This document shows, one piece after another, positions 46,790 to 57,396 of a DNA stretch of 64,000 nucleotides (its first letter is position 1; every line of letters starts with the position of its first letter). The notes beneath the pieces are model-generated. The model saw only the letters and a program-made list of their open reading frames with translations, made no database searches and was not told where the DNA came from. Where the stretch lies: the NCBI GenBank assembly GCA_002720855.1, contig PBIN01000015.1, positions 682,001 through 746,000 of the forward strand, written 5' to 3'. This DNA comes from Rhodospirillaceae bacterium. Lineage in GTDB: Bacteria > Pseudomonadota > Alphaproteobacteria > MPNO01 > UBA2964. A program made the position numbers and the translations under genes.

Positions 46790-49378
46790 ATGAGTGATGA
46801 AGGCGAAGGCAAAAAGGGCGTCCTGAAAGCACGCCCAGGCAAACTTGAACTCAAAAAGACCGTTGATGCTGGTCAGGTGCGCCAGAGCTTTTCGCATGGC
46901 CGTACGAAATCGGTCGCTGTTGAGGTTCGCAGAAAAAGGACATTCACGCAGGGCGCTGGTGGCTCTATGGAGGAGGTCAAGCGGAAGGCTGCAGCAAAAG
47001 AAGCCGACGAGGCGGAAACAGCGAAGAAAGTTGAAACCGAAACTCCAGAAACCCCCGAGGACGAAGAGGCAAAAAGCCCAACCGTCCTTCGTACGCTAAC
47101 GGAGCAAGAAGCGGCTGCCCGTGCTCGCGCATTGGAGGGCGCCCGTGCGGATGACGGTGGGGCCAATAAGATTCTTGAACAAACGACGGAGACCGCTGAA
47201 GCGCGTCGCGCGGCTGCAAAGGCTGAAGAAGATGCCCGCAAGGTTGAAGAAGAAAAACGCCAGGAAGAAGAGCAGTTACGGCGAGAGGAAGAAGAAAAGC
47301 GGAAGCTTGAAGAAGAGGAGGCTGCAAAGCGCGCTGCTGAACAAGCGGCGAAACTTGAGGAACGCATGGCCAACCGCGAGGCGGCCCTAGACACAACGAA
47401 AATCGAAGCGGAAGAAAAAGAGGAAAGTCGGAACAAACGCGCAGCCCGGCCGGAGAGGCGCCCCAGCGCGAGACGAACGGAACCGCGGCGACGTGCAGGT
47501 AAATTGACGGTGGCGCAGGCGCTAAATGATGATGAGCGCGTGCGAAGCCTCGCTTCTGTGCGCCGTGCCCGAGAACGTGAACGACGCAATACGCGCGTCC
47601 AACCGCAGGAGGCCGTAAAGATTGTGCGCGATGTTGTTGTACCCGAAACAATTACGGTACAGGAACTTGCGAACCGTATGACGGAGCGCGGTGTCGATGT
47701 TATCAAAAGTCTGATGAAGCTCGGCGTTATGGCGACGCTGCAGCAAACCATTGATGCCGATACAGCGGAACTGATCGTTGCCGAATTTGGACACAACCTC
47801 CAACGCGTCAGTGAGGCGGATGTCGAAATTGGACTTAAAGGAGAAGAGGACGCCGAAGAGACCTTAAAATCGCGAGCACCTGTAGTGACCGTTATGGGGC
47901 ACGTCGATCATGGCAAGACATCATTGCTCGATGCGCTGCGTTCGACGGATGTGGCGGCAGGCGAGGCCGGGGGCATTACCCAACATATCGGGGCCTATCA
48001 GGTTGAAATTGCTTCCGGTGACAGAATCACATTCATTGATACGCCAGGCCATGCCGCGTTCACATCGATGCGCGCACGCGGTGCGAACGTAACGGATATC
48101 GTAATCCTGGTTGTGGCGGCAGATGATGGGATCATGCCACAGACGATCGAAGCAATCGATCATGCCAAGGCGGCGGAAGTTCCGATTATCGTCGCGATCA
48201 ACAAAATCGATCGGCCAAATGCTGACGCGACGCGCGTTCGCAATGAGCTCCTGCAACATGAACTGGTTGTTGAGGAGATGGGTGGTGACATTCTCGCGAT
48301 TGAGGTTTCCGCCACAGAGAAGACCAACCTGGATAAACTCGAAGAGGCAATTCTATTGCAGGCTGAGCTGCTTGAATTGAAGGCTAATCCCGACCGACCA
48401 GCGGAGGGCGTTGTCGTCGAAGCCAATCTGGAAACCGGGCGTGGCGCCGTCGCAACAATGTTAATTCAGCGCGGCACTTTATCAGCTGGGGACATCGTTG
48501 TAGCTGGCGCGGAATGGGGGCGCGTTCGAGCTATTTCCGGTCATGACGGCAATTCTATTGAAGGGGCAGGCCCAGCGCAGCCTGTTGAAATTATGGGATT
48601 GAGCGGCGCACCTTTGGCAGGTGATGAGTTTGCCGTCGTAGAAAATGAGCAGCGGGCACGTGAAATCACAGAGTTCCGATCGCGCCGTGATCGTGCGCAG
48701 AAATCGGCCGCCGCGCCGCGCGGGACGCTTGAACAGATGTTCCTCGAAATCGAGGCAGGTCAACTTCAGGAACTACCAATTGTTGTTAAAGCGGATACCC
48801 ATGGTTCCGTAGAAGCGATAATCGGGAGCCTCGAAAAGATTGGAACGGAGGAGGTAACCGCGCGCGTCCTCCATTCGGGTGTTGGCGGCATTAATGAGTC
48901 CGATGTCAGCTTGGCGCAGGCATCCAATGCATTCATCGTTGGTTTTAATGTTCGCGCTAATTCCCAGGCGCGTGACTTCGCCCGTAAGGAAAGTGTCGAT
49001 ATCCAGTATTATTCGGTGATCTATAATCTCCTCGACGATATACGGGATATGATGAGCGGCCTGTTAACACCGGAAAGCAAGGAAACCTTCCTTGGAAATG
49101 CCGAAATTCTTGAAGTCTTCAATATTAGCAAGGTCGGAAAGATTGCTGGCTGCAAGGTGACCGAGGGTATGGTTAAACGCGGTGCCGCTGTGCGGTTACT
49201 CCGTGACAATGTTGTTATTCATGAAGGAAGTCTTGGTACTTTGAAGAGATTCAAAGATGAAGTCCGCGAAGTACGCGATGGCATGGAATGTGGCATGGCG
49301 TTCGAAAATTACCAGGACATCAAGACCGGCGACATTATCGAGTGTTTTGATGTCGAAGAGGTTGCTCGCTCACTCTAG
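46790..49378 (+). CDS. infB: Translation initiation factor IF-2
   Basis: GTPase that places initiator tRNA on the 30S subunit. 862 aa: a long N-terminal region rich in Glu/Lys/Ala coiled coil (about 100-215), an IF2_N module ([18 protein letters not shown]), the GTP-binding P loop [12 protein letters not shown] (about residue 370), switch [12 protein letters not shown], and the C-terminal domains II-IV. The repetitive charged region creates long antisense open frames that are not genes. Confidence 0.98.
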   Translation: MSDEGEGKKGVLKARPGKLELKKTVDAGQVRQSFSHGRTKSVAVEVRRKRTFTQGAGGSMEEVKRKAAAKEADEAETAKKVETETPETPEDEEAKSPTVLRTLTEQEAAARARALEGARADDGGANKILEQTTETAEARRAAAKAEEDARKVEEEKRQEEEQLRREEEEKRKLEEEEAAKRAAEQAAKLEERMANREAALDTTKIEAEEKEESRNKRAARPERRPSARRTEPRRRAGKLTVAQALNDDERVRSLASVRRARERERRNTRVQPQEAVKIVRDVVVPETITVQELANRMTERGVDVIKSLMKLGVMATLQQTIDADTAELIVAEFGHNLQRVSEADVEIGLKGEEDAEETLKSRAPVVTVMGHVDHGKTSLLDALRSTDVAAGEAGGITQHIGAYQVEIASGDRITFIDTPGHAAFTSMRARGANVTDIVILVVAADDGIMPQTIEAIDHAKAAEVPIIVAINKIDRPNADATRVRNELLQHELVVEEMGGDILAIEVSATEKTNLDKLEEAILLQAELLELKANPDRPAEGVVVEANLETGRGAVATMLIQRGTLSAGDIVVAGAEWGRVRAISGHDGNSIEGAGPAQPVEIMGLSGAPLAGDEFAVVENEQRAREITEFRSRRDRAQKSAAAPRGTLEQMFLEIEAGQLQELPIVVKADTHGSVEAIIGSLEKIGTEEVTARVLHSGVGGINESDVSLAQASNAFIVGFNVRANSQARDFARKESVDIQYYSVIYNLLDDIRDMMSGLLTPESKETFLGNAEILEVFNISKVGKIAGCKVTEGMVKRGAAVRLLRDNVVIHEGSLGTLKRFKDEVREVRDGMECGMAFENYQDIKTGDIIECFDVEEVARSL

Positions 49379-49412
49379 GGCGTAAATTCCGATTGGTAGC
49401 GGCGGAGACGCT

Positions 49413-49847
49413 ATGGCAAATCAGCGAGAAGGCGGGCCACGTGCGGGCCGGGAACGGACTCAGCGCCAGTTGCGCGTAGGCGAACTCATCCGGCATGCGC
49501 TTGTGGAAACGATTACACGTGGTGAACTGCGTGACCCCGACCTGGCAGGCGTTTCAATTACAATATCTGAAGTTCGGGTCAGTCCTGATCTTAAAAATGC
49601 GACTGCGTTCGTTATGCCGCTGGGGGGTAAAGAGGTCTCCAAAATTGTGTCAGCGCTCAAACGGGCAGCACCATTTTTGCGGCGGCAGGTCGGCGCGATA
49701 GCTTCGATGCGCTATATGCCCGCACTGAGCTTTGTTGCAGATGAAGCCTTCGACGAGGCAGATAAAATTGAATCTTTGCTTCGGTCCCAGAAAATTAAAC
49801 AAGATATTTCCTCTGCTGATGCAGAGGGCACTGGCGGAAAAAACTAA
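49413..49847 (+). CDS. rbfA: Ribosome-binding factor A
   Basis: 144 aa KH-type cold-shock factor for 30S maturation. Family motif DPDLAGVSITISEVRVSPDL, then SFVADEAFDEADKIESLL. Between infB and truB (2-bp gap to truB). Confidence 0.95.
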   Translation: MANQREGGPRAGRERTQRQLRVGELIRHALVETITRGELRDPDLAGVSITISEVRVSPDLKNATAFVMPLGGKEVSKIVSALKRAAPFLRRQVGAIASMRYMPALSFVADEAFDEADKIESLLRSQKIKQDISSADAEGTGGKN

Positions 49848-49849
49848 CC

Positions 49850-50782
49850 ATGGCGCGAAAAAGGCGCGGGCAGCCAATCCATGGCTGGATATCCGTCGAT
49901 AAACCCGAAGGTCGCACATCGGCACAGGTCACCGCACAGGTCAGAAAACTCTTAGACGCTGCGAAAGCTGGTCATGGAGGGACCTTGGATCCTATTGCAA
50001 CCGGTGTATTGCCTATTGCTTTGGGAGAAGCAACCAAGACGGTTTCCTATGTTATGGATGGGAAGAAACGTTACCGGTTTACGGTCAGGTGGGGCGAGGA
50101 AAGATCAACTGACGATCGAGAAGGTGAAGTTACTTCGCAGAATGATCACCGGCCCGACCAAGAAGAAATTTTAGCGGTGTTGCCGGAATTCGTTGGTGTG
50201 ATCGAACAGGTACCACCCAACTTTTCTGCTATCAAAGTAGATGGAAAACGCGCCTACAAATTGGCGCGTGCTGGCGAAGAGGTTTCAATAGCGAAACGGC
50301 AAGTCGAAATAGCTGAATTTTCTCTTGTTTCGATCCTTGATCGCGACAATGCCGTTTTTGAAGTTTCCTGCGGAAAAGGGACGTATATTAGAAGTCTCGC
50401 AAGAGATATGGCCCGAAGATTAAATACCGTCGGCCATGTTGCTGAACTTCGCAGAACTCAGTGCGGCCCCTTTTCTGAAAACGTTTCGATTTCGCTGGAA
50501 TCTCTTGAAACTCTGGTGCATAGTGCGCCGCCTTCCGCCTACCTGCTTGCGGTTGAGACCGCGCTGGACGACATCCCGGCGCTGGCCCTAAGCGCAGACC
50601 AGGCCGATCACCTAAGACATGGGCGACCGGTAAGAACGCAGGATTTGGGAGGACATTCCTTAATTGATACCGGTTCGCTGGTTGAAGGGGATGTGCTGTG
50701 TGCCAAGGCTGACGGTCAGCCCGTGGCGCTCGCCCGGTTCGTTAGCGGTGAAATCCGCGCGGTTCGGGTTTTGAACATTTAG
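49850..50782 (+). CDS. truB: tRNA pseudouridine-55 synthase
   Basis: 310 aa. Catalytic Asp in HGGTLDPIATGVLPIALG, then KRYRFTVRWGEERSTDD and SCGKGTYIRSLARD. Converts U55 to pseudouridine in the T loop of tRNAs. Starts 2 bp after the rbfA stop and is followed by rpsO after 15 bp. Confidence 0.97.
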   Translation: MARKRRGQPIHGWISVDKPEGRTSAQVTAQVRKLLDAAKAGHGGTLDPIATGVLPIALGEATKTVSYVMDGKKRYRFTVRWGEERSTDDREGEVTSQNDHRPDQEEILAVLPEFVGVIEQVPPNFSAIKVDGKRAYKLARAGEEVSIAKRQVEIAEFSLVSILDRDNAVFEVSCGKGTYIRSLARDMARRLNTVGHVAELRRTQCGPFSENVSISLESLETLVHSAPPSAYLLAVETALDDIPALALSADQADHLRHGRPVRTQDLGGHSLIDTGSLVEGDVLCAKADGQPVALARFVSGEIRAVRVLNI

Positions 50783-50797
50783 ATATAGGAGAATTCG

Positions 50798-51067
50798 ATG
50801 TCGATTACGCAAGAACGCAAGAGTGAACTCATTAAAGAGTTCCAACAAAGCGATGGCGACACCGGGTCGCCCGAAGTGCAGGTTTCGATTCTAACGGAAC
50901 GTATCAACAATCTTACAGAACATTTGAAAGAACATCATAAGGACCACCATTCTCGTCGTGGCCTCCTTATAATGGTCGGTCAAAGGCGTAACCTGCTGGA
51001 CTATCTAAAACGAAAAAATGACGCGCGGTATCAGGATTTGATCAAGCGTTTGGGTCTTCGTCGCTAG
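50798..51067 (+). CDS. rpsO: Ribosomal protein S15
   Basis: 89 aa, standard length. Motifs [18 protein letters not shown] and [30 protein letters not shown] lies 7 nt upstream. Precedes pnp, as in most proteobacteria. Confidence 0.98.
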   Translation: MSITQERKSELIKEFQQSDGDTGSPEVQVSILTERINNLTEHLKEHHKDHHSRRGLLIMVGQRRNLLDYLKRKNDARYQDLIKRLGLRR

Positions 51068-51090
51068 AAACGCCGAAGTCCCTAGTTGGT

Positions 51091-51110
51091 GCATCCGGCA
51101 TGGGCCGGAT
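51091..51110 (+). promoter_or_regulatory. Hairpin in the rpsO-pnp spacer
   Basis: CATCCGGC, loop ATGG, GCCGGATG: an 8-bp GC-rich stem without a T tract, 24 bp after rpsO. In E. coli the equivalent spacer folds into an RNase III-cut hairpin controlling pnp; a similar processing role is inferred here. Confidence 0.4.
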
Positions 51111-51230
51111 GGCTTATGGTATCCCGATCAAAAAATATTCGAAGGGTGCCATGAAGCAGGGCAAATGGGCTGCTGCTTCGAGGTTGACGCGCATCCGGCG
51201 ACGTCAATCAGCAAGGAAGGAATGAAATAA

Positions 51231-53369
51231 ATGTTTTCTGAACATCGTAAAGAAGTGATGTGGGGCGGGCGCAAACTCGTCTTTGAGACGGGCAAGATTG
51301 CTCGCCAAGCCGATGGGGCCGTATTGGTCACCTATGGCGATACAATGGTTTTATGCACGGCCGTGGCGCAGAAGGCGCCGAAACCAGGCGTGGATTTTTT
51401 CCCGCTGACGGTCAACTACCAGGAAAAGACATTTGCCGCAGGAAAGATTCCGGGCGGCTTTTTCAAACGCGAAGGACGTCCCTCCGAAAAGGAGACGTTG
51501 ACCTCACGTTTGATAGATCGGCCGATCCGGCCTCTTTTTGCCAAGGGCTTCCAAAACGAAACCCAGGTTATTTGTACCGTCCTGAGCCACGACCTGGAAA
51601 ATGATCCGGACGTTGTCTCTATGGTTGGTGCATCTGCAGCTCTTACAATTTCCGGCATTCCGTTTATGGGCCCGATCGGGGGTGCCCGCGTCGGTTATAT
51701 CGATGGTGAGTATGCGCTGAACCCACTTCCCGAAGATCTGGAAAAATCAGATCTCGATATGGTCGTTGCAGGTACCACCGATGCTGTTTTGATGGTGGAA
51801 TCCGAAGCGAAAGAGCTTTCGGAGGAAATCATGCTTGGCGCTGTGGTGTATGCCCAGCAAGAGTTCCAGCCCGTCATTCAGGCGATCATCGAGCTTGCCG
51901 AAGAGTGCGCCAAGGAACCTTGGGATCTTCCGGAACCCGCACCAGAGAAAGCCGAATTGGCTGAGAAGCTTGCAGAAGTTGCCGAAGCCAGTATTCGTGA
52001 GGCCTACACTGAAACCGTCAAACAAGCGCGGGTCGAGAAAATTGCGGCAGCCAAAGAAGCCGCGATAGAAGCTCTGGATGTTGATGAAGATAGCGAGAAA
52101 CTGCTCGGCGGTCTTTTGAAAGACCTCGAGAAAGATGTCGTCCGAGGCAATATCCTTGATACCGGCAACCGTATCGATGGACGCGATACTAAGACAGTTC
52201 GTCCAATCGTTGCAGAGGTCGGAATTTTGCCAAGATCGCACGGCAGTGCGTTGTTTACCCGTGGCGAAACTCAGGCGCTCGCGGTGGCGACGCTGGGGAC
52301 AGGTCAGGATGAACAGATCATCGATGCCCTTGAGGGAGAGTATCGTGAGAACTTCATGCTGCACTACAATTTCCCGCCATATTCCGTCGGAGAAGCCAGC
52401 TTCTTGCGGTCTCCAGGACGTCGCGAAATCGGTCATGGCAAGCTGGCCTGGCGCGCGGTTCGAGCTGTACTGCCCAACAAAGATGACTTCCCTTATACAA
52501 TTCGCGTGGTTTCCGAAATCACCGAGTCCAATGGGTCTTCATCAATGGCTACCGTTTGCGGCACATCCCTGTCCCTAATGGATGCCGGTGTTCCCATTAC
52601 GCGTCCTGTTGCGGGAATTGCGATGGGACTCATCAAAGAAGACCGAGGTTTCGCGGTACTGTCGGATATTCTCGGTGATGAAGATCATCTCGGCGATATG
52701 GACTTTAAAGTTGCGGGCACCTCAGAAGGTGTTACGTCGCTGCAGATGGATATCAAGATCACAGGTATTACCGAAGAGATCATGAAAGTAGCGCTGGATC
52801 AGGCCTGCGATGGCCGTCAGCATATCCTTGGTGAAATGGCCAAGGCTCTGGACACTGCCCGTGACGATGTGAGCGACAATGCACCGCGCATAACGACCAT
52901 GTCCGTACCCAAGGACAAGATCCGCGACGTGATCGGAACCGGCGGCAAAGTAATCCGCGAGATTTGCGAAGTTACCGGTGCCAAAATTGATATCGATGAT
53001 GATGGTACGATCAAGGTTGCTGCCGTTACCGCGGAGTCCGGCACCGCAGCGGTTGATTGGATAAAAGGTATCGTGGCCGAGCCCGAAGTCGGAACCATCT
53101 ATGATGGCAAAGTCGTCAAGGTGGTTGATTTTGGCGCATTTGTGAACTTTCTCGGTGCAAAGGACGGGCTGGTACATATCAGCGAGCTTGCTCCACAGCG
53201 CGTCGGAAAAGTAACAGATATCGTGAACGAGGGAGACCAGGTTAAGGTCAAGGTCCTCGCGGTAGATGATCGCGGCAAGGTCAAACTCAGTATGAAAGTT
53301 GTCGATCAGGAAACCGGTGAAGAGATCAGCGGCAAGCCCAAAGAAGAAGCTCCTGCAGCTGAGGCCTGA
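51231..53369 (+). CDS. pnp: Polynucleotide phosphorylase
   Basis: 3'-5' phosphorolytic exoribonuclease of the degradosome. 712 aa: two RNase PH-like domains ([39 protein letters not shown]), an all-helical linker, KH domain ([13 protein letters not shown]) and S1 domain ([18 protein letters not shown]). AAGGAAGG precedes the ATG. A strong terminator follows. Confidence 0.98.
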   Translation: MFSEHRKEVMWGGRKLVFETGKIARQADGAVLVTYGDTMVLCTAVAQKAPKPGVDFFPLTVNYQEKTFAAGKIPGGFFKREGRPSEKETLTSRLIDRPIRPLFAKGFQNETQVICTVLSHDLENDPDVVSMVGASAALTISGIPFMGPIGGARVGYIDGEYALNPLPEDLEKSDLDMVVAGTTDAVLMVESEAKELSEEIMLGAVVYAQQEFQPVIQAIIELAEECAKEPWDLPEPAPEKAELAEKLAEVAEASIREAYTETVKQARVEKIAAAKEAAIEALDVDEDSEKLLGGLLKDLEKDVVRGNILDTGNRIDGRDTKTVRPIVAEVGILPRSHGSALFTRGETQALAVATLGTGQDEQIIDALEGEYRENFMLHYNFPPYSVGEASFLRSPGRREIGHGKLAWRAVRAVLPNKDDFPYTIRVVSEITESNGSSSMATVCGTSLSLMDAGVPITRPVAGIAMGLIKEDRGFAVLSDILGDEDHLGDMDFKVAGTSEGVTSLQMDIKITGITEEIMKVALDQACDGRQHILGEMAKALDTARDDVSDNAPRITTMSVPKDKIRDVIGTGGKVIREICEVTGAKIDIDDDGTIKVAAVTAESGTAAVDWIKGIVAEPEVGTIYDGKVVKVVDFGAFVNFLGAKDGLVHISELAPQRVGKVTDIVNEGDQVKVKVLAVDDRGKVKLSMKVVDQETGEEISGKPKEEAPAAEA

Positions 53370-53392
53370 TTAATTCTCTAGGATTGAGGTCC

Positions 53393-53428
53393 GGGCGGTG
53401 AGGGTTTTCTCTCACCGCCCACTTTTTT
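53393..53428 (+). terminator. Strong intrinsic terminator after pnp
   Basis: GGGCGGTGAG, loop GGTTTTCT, CTCACCGCCC, then ACTTTTTT: a perfect 10-bp stem and six T, 24 bp after the pnp stop. Ends the rimP-pnp operon. Confidence 0.9.
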
Positions 53429-53623
53429 CATGAAATTTGAAAAAAAGTCGAAATTGAGCTGGTCAATTTAAAAAGGCTTCATATAAAGATTAGTTAGAGG
53501 GGTTAACGCCCGATATGTTGGCAATCCCGTCACGGCTCTGTTCAAAAGATCAATGCTGGGCGGAATTTTTGGCGTGTCCGGCTGGTATTCTGATTGGGTA
53601 AAAAATTGAGGGCCACGGCGCCG

Positions 53624-54145
53624 ATGAGTGTCAAGGAACGTAACAGTTTTTCATACGATGATCTGATCGATTGCGGGCACGGCAAATTATTCGGTGAGGG
53701 CAATGCACAATTGCCGTTGCCGCCGATGCTGATGTTTGATCGGATTACTCAAATTTCTGAAGACGGCGGAGAGTTTGGAAAAGGCGAGGTCATCGCGGAG
53801 TTTGATATCAAGCCCGATCTTTGGTTTTTCCCCTGTCATTTTGAGGGCGACCCTGTGATGCCGGGCTGCCTGGGGCTTGATGCATTGTGGCAGTTGGTTG
53901 GATTTCATCTCGGTTGGACTGGGGCCCCTGGAAAAGGACGCGCTCTGGGTCTTGGCGGTTTGAAATTTAATGGTCAGGTGACGCCGGATGCCAGCCTTGT
54001 GACCTATCGTATCGATGTGAAGCGTATTTTACGCAGAGGGTTTGCAATTAGTATCGCCAACGGCACGCTGGACGTTGATGGGCAGACGGTGTACGAGGCG
54101 CAGGATCTACGTGTGGGTGTCTTCACATCCACAGATCAGATGTGA
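53624..54145 (+). CDS. fabA: 3-hydroxydecanoyl-ACP dehydratase/isomerase
   Basis: Introduces the cis double bond in anaerobic unsaturated fatty acid synthesis. 173 aa from ATG 53624, matching the family length; the TTG at 53594 adds 10 unrelated residues. The catalytic His and metal-free active-site loop are in [20 protein letters not shown]. Heads the fabA-fabB-fabI cluster, 9 bp before fabB. Confidence 0.96.
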   Translation: MSVKERNSFSYDDLIDCGHGKLFGEGNAQLPLPPMLMFDRITQISEDGGEFGKGEVIAEFDIKPDLWFFPCHFEGDPVMPGCLGLDALWQLVGFHLGWTGAPGKGRALGLGGLKFNGQVTPDASLVTYRIDVKRILRRGFAISIANGTLDVDGQTVYEAQDLRVGVFTSTDQM

Positions 54146-54154
54146 GGTGTAGCT

Positions 54155-55381
54155 ATGAAGCGAGTGGCAGTAACCGGGCTCGGGATTGTATCGAGCATTG
54201 GTGATAATAAGGAAGAGGTAACGGCCTCACTCCGTGATGGGAAATCGGGTATTTCTTACGCGCCCGAATATGCGGAGCGCGGATTTCGCAGCCATGTTCA
54301 CGGTGCGCCGACCATAGATTTAGATAGCTTTGTTGATCGAAAACACCGCCGGTTTATGGGCGATGGTGCTGCCTATAATTACGTTGCGATGAACCAGGCG
54401 ATTGAAGATGCCGGCCTTGAAGAGAATGAGGTCTCTGATGAGCGCACCGGATTAATTATGGGATCGGGCGGCCCGTCGACCAAGAACCTGCTCGTTGCTT
54501 TTGACACGGCGCGCGAAAAGAGTGCCAAAAAGGTCGGGCCGTTTATGGTACCCCGAACCATGTCGAGTACTAATTCCGCTGTTTTGGCGACGGCCTTCAA
54601 AATTAAAGGCGTAAATTACTCAATAAGTTCAGCTTGTGCGACCAGTGCGCACTGCATTGGAAATGCAGCGGAACTAATTCAGCTTGGCAAACAGGATGTT
54701 GTGTTTGCGGGTGGCGGCGAAGAGCTGGATTGGACAATGACGGTACTTTTTGATGCCATGCCGGCTCTTTCAGGCGGATATAACGAAACACCTGACAGGG
54801 CGTCACGGCCCTTTGACGCAAACCGGGACGGGTTTGTAATCGCCGGTGGCGGAGGCGTCGTGGTGCTGGAAGAACTTGAACATGCGAAGGCGCGCGGAGC
54901 AAAGATATATGCTGAGTTCGCAGGCTATGGCGCTACTTCGGATGGCTTTGACATGGTGCAGCCATCCGGTGAAGGCGCGGTTCGTTGCATGAATATGGCG
55001 CTGCAGGATGTCGATCAACCGGTTGATTACGTGAATACGCATGGAACGTCGACACCCGTTGGAGACGTAAAGGAACTAGCGGCAATACGAACAGTATTCG
55101 GGGAACGAAATCGAATTCCCGCGTTTAATTCAACGAAATCTTTGACGGGGCATTCGCTCGGCGCTACGGGCGTGCATGAAGCGATCTATACTCTGCTTAT
55201 GATGGATAACAATTTCATTTCAGCCTCAGCTAATGTTGAGGAGGTAGATCCGGAAGTGGGTGATATGCCTCTCGTGACCGAGCGACAGGATGACGTCGAA
55301 ATCGGATGCGCTTTATCCAATAGTTTTGGATTTGGCGGAACGAACGCTTCTCTGGCCTTTAAATCGCTGCAGGCCGCTTAA
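54155..55381 (+). CDS. fabB: Beta-ketoacyl-ACP synthase I
   Basis: 408 aa condensing enzyme. Catalytic Cys in [16 protein letters not shown], the two His in [12 protein letters not shown] and [14 protein letters not shown]. Works with FabA in unsaturated fatty acid elongation. Followed 14 bp later by fabI. Confidence 0.97.
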   Translation: MKRVAVTGLGIVSSIGDNKEEVTASLRDGKSGISYAPEYAERGFRSHVHGAPTIDLDSFVDRKHRRFMGDGAAYNYVAMNQAIEDAGLEENEVSDERTGLIMGSGGPSTKNLLVAFDTAREKSAKKVGPFMVPRTMSSTNSAVLATAFKIKGVNYSISSACATSAHCIGNAAELIQLGKQDVVFAGGGEELDWTMTVLFDAMPALSGGYNETPDRASRPFDANRDGFVIAGGGGVVVLEELEHAKARGAKIYAEFAGYGATSDGFDMVQPSGEGAVRCMNMALQDVDQPVDYVNTHGTSTPVGDVKELAAIRTVFGERNRIPAFNSTKSLTGHSLGATGVHEAIYTLLMMDNNFISASANVEEVDPEVGDMPLVTERQDDVEIGCALSNSFGFGGTNASLAFKSLQAA

Positions 55382-55395
55382 TCGCGGAACGTCCA

Positions 55396-56202
55396 ATGTC
55401 TGATTCAAGCTTGATGCAGGGGAAACGCGGGCTGGTTCTCGGCGTAGCCAATGATCATTCGATCGCCTGGGGAATTGCGAGTTCGGTGGCAGCACACGGC
55501 GCCGAGCTGGCATTTACCTATCAGGGTGAAGGGTTTGCGAAGCGGGTTGCTCCACTGGCCGAATCCGTCGGCTCGAAACTCGTATTGCCGTGCGATGTTA
55601 GCGACGATGACAGTATTGATATGGTTTTTTCGTCAATTGAAAAGGAATGGGGCGCATTGGACTTTTTGGTCCATTCCGTTGCCTATTCGGATAAAGACGA
55701 GCTGTCAGGTCGCTATGTAGATACCACACGACAAAACTTTAAGCAGACGCTCGATATATCATGTTTTTCATTTACGACCCTTTCCCAACGAGCGTCTGAG
55801 ATAATGCCTAACGGCGGCAGCCTTATCACACTCAGCTATTCGGGTGCGGAACGTGTCATGCCTAATTACAATGTGATGGGTGTTGCGAAAGCTGCACTGG
55901 AAGCCAGCGTTAAATATCTGGCGATGGATTTAGGCGCAAACAACATCCGTGTTAACGCGATTTCTGCTGGTCCGATGCGAACTTTGGCCGGCAGTGCTGT
56001 TGGCGGTGCACGTCAGGTCTATAAGTGGAATGAAGAATATTCACCGCTAAGACAAAACACGCAGCTGAACGATGTCGGTGGTGCTGGGCTTTATCTGCTG
56101 AGTGACCTGTCGGCAGGAATTACCGGTGAGATCATGCATGTTGATTCCGGTTACAATGTCGTCGGGGTGCCTGATTTGTTGCGCCACCGTGAGAAAGAGT
56201 GA
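55396..56202 (+). CDS. fabI: NADH-dependent enoyl-ACP reductase FabI
   Basis: 268 aa short-chain-dehydrogenase-like reductase, final step of each elongation cycle. Motifs GVANDHSIAWGIA and active-site YNVMGVAKAALEASVKYLA with the Tyr and Lys pair. This is the triclosan-target family. irr follows after 91 bp. Confidence 0.97.
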   Translation: MSDSSLMQGKRGLVLGVANDHSIAWGIASSVAAHGAELAFTYQGEGFAKRVAPLAESVGSKLVLPCDVSDDDSIDMVFSSIEKEWGALDFLVHSVAYSDKDELSGRYVDTTRQNFKQTLDISCFSFTTLSQRASEIMPNGGSLITLSYSGAERVMPNYNVMGVAKAALEASVKYLAMDLGANNIRVNAISAGPMRTLAGSAVGGARQVYKWNEEYSPLRQNTQLNDVGGAGLYLLSDLSAGITGEIMHVDSGYNVVGVPDLLRHREKE

Positions 56203-56293
56203 CATCGGGCTCAAATTTGCTCCGACACAAGTAAAATTTTTGGAGACTCTTCTTTTTAACCGTTCCAATCTGAGAAATTTGCCCTATATTTCT

Positions 56294-56719
56294 ATGATGA
56301 ACGAAAGACCATTCACATACGTTATTGAACTACTTCACAGCGCCGGGCTCCGACCGACGCGGCAACGTATGGCCCTCGCAAGACTACTGTTTGACGAGGG
56401 AAACCGGCACGTTACAGCTGAAGAACTACATCGTGATGCCAAAAAGGCCCGAATTCCAGTGTCTCTGTCAACAGTGTACAACACGCTTCATCAATTTACC
56501 GAAGCCGGTTTATTGCACGAGGTGGTTGTAGAACCTGGACGGGCCTATTTTGATACCAACTTGGCCAGCCATCACCATTTCTTCTTCGAAGACTCTGGTG
56601 ATATTGAGGATATACCGGACAATCAGGTGACTATCTCTCAACTACCCGATATCCCTGAGGGTACGGAACTTAATCGTGTCGACGTCGTTGTTCGTGTCGG
56701 TGCGCAAGCCCAAAAATAA
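56294..56719 (+). CDS. irr: Irr-type iron response regulator (Fur superfamily)
   Basis: 141 aa from ATG 56294. The DNA-binding part RPTRQRMALARLLFDEGNRH and SLSTVYNTLHQFTEAGLL matches Irr closely, and the signature ASHHHFFFED carries the HHH haem/metal site. In rhizobia Irr senses haem status and represses or activates iron genes. The N-terminal haem regulatory motif with Cys-Pro, seen in Bradyrhizobium, is absent here. Adjacent to fabA-fabB-fabI, an arrangement common in alphaproteobacteria, and upstream of a rubrerythrin gene it may control. Confidence 0.93.
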   Translation: MMNERPFTYVIELLHSAGLRPTRQRMALARLLFDEGNRHVTAEELHRDAKKARIPVSLSTVYNTLHQFTEAGLLHEVVVEPGRAYFDTNLASHHHFFFEDSGDIEDIPDNQVTISQLPDIPEGTELNRVDVVVRVGAQAQK

Positions 56720-56850
56720 CCTAGAAAAAATTATAATAACTACTGATCGGAGGGTTTTGTATAACAATAAAAGTCAGAAAAATTTGTGGTCTCATTAATA
56801 GACGGCTTCAAAAAAGAGCCGCGTAATCACAGAGGTAAAAGGAGAATTCC

Positions 56851-57270
56851 ATGCCATCGTTAAAAGGAACTAAGACCGAAGACAATCTCAAAGCCGCATT
56901 TGCCGGGGAATCACAGGCAAATCGCCGTTATCTATATTTTGCTCAAAAGGCAGACGTCGAAGGGTACAACGATGTCGCTGCAGTATTCCGATCAACGGCT
57001 GAGGGCGAAACTGGTCATGCCCATGGCCATCTAGAATATCTTGAAGAAACAGGTGATCCCGCAACAGGTGAGCCCATCGGAACAACATCTGACAATTTAA
57101 AAGCCGCTGTTGCTGGTGAAACGCATGAGTATACCGACATGTATCCCGGTATGGCTCGCGAAGCGCGTGACGAAGGATTCGATGAAATAGCCAGCTGGTT
57201 CGAGACTTTGGCGAAGGCCGAAAAGTCTCACGCAGGTCGTTTCCAGAAAGCGTTCGACGAGCTCGACTGA
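56851..57270 (+). CDS. Rubrerythrin without rubredoxin domain
   Basis: 139 aa ferritin-like diiron protein. Iron ligands are in AGESQANRRYLYF, EGETGHAHGHLEYLEE, AGETHEYTDMY and AEKSHAGRF. It has no cysteine at all, so the C-terminal rubredoxin electron-transfer domain of classical rubrerythrin is missing and electrons must come from a partner. Likely reduces peroxide. AAAAGGAG precedes the ATG. It lies between irr and the Fe-S/DUF3501 genes. Confidence 0.92.
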   Translation: MPSLKGTKTEDNLKAAFAGESQANRRYLYFAQKADVEGYNDVAAVFRSTAEGETGHAHGHLEYLEETGDPATGEPIGTTSDNLKAAVAGETHEYTDMYPGMAREARDEGFDEIASWFETLAKAEKSHAGRFQKAFDELD

Positions 57271-57280
57271 GCTCCTGTGA

Positions 57281-57317
57281 ATTGATGTGCGGAGGGAATA
57301 AACCTCCGTACATCAAT
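57281..57317 (+). repeat. Long perfect-type hairpin between rubrerythrin and Fe-S protein genes
   Basis: ATTGATGTGCGGAGG, loop GAATAAA, CCTCCGTACATCAAT: 15 pairs with a single G-U, 10 bp after the rubrerythrin stop. No T tract follows on either strand, so it looks like an mRNA stability or processing element rather than a plain terminator. Confidence 0.7.
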
Positions 57318-57396
57318 CCCAAATAAAATTCGTCGCGCCGGAAGTTTTAATTTCCTGCAGGGAAAATTGCTGCTTGCGGTTTAAGGAAAACGAACG

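Noticed and set aside
46873-47796. 307-aa open frame on the minus strand inside infB
   Set aside because: It is the antisense shadow of the repetitive Glu/Lys/Ala-rich IF-2 N-terminal region; the product is Ser/Arg low complexity with no ribosome binding site.
56720-56850. Irr (ICE) box upstream of rubrerythrin
   Set aside because: The region is AT-rich, but I could not find a convincing TTTAGAA-type palindrome.
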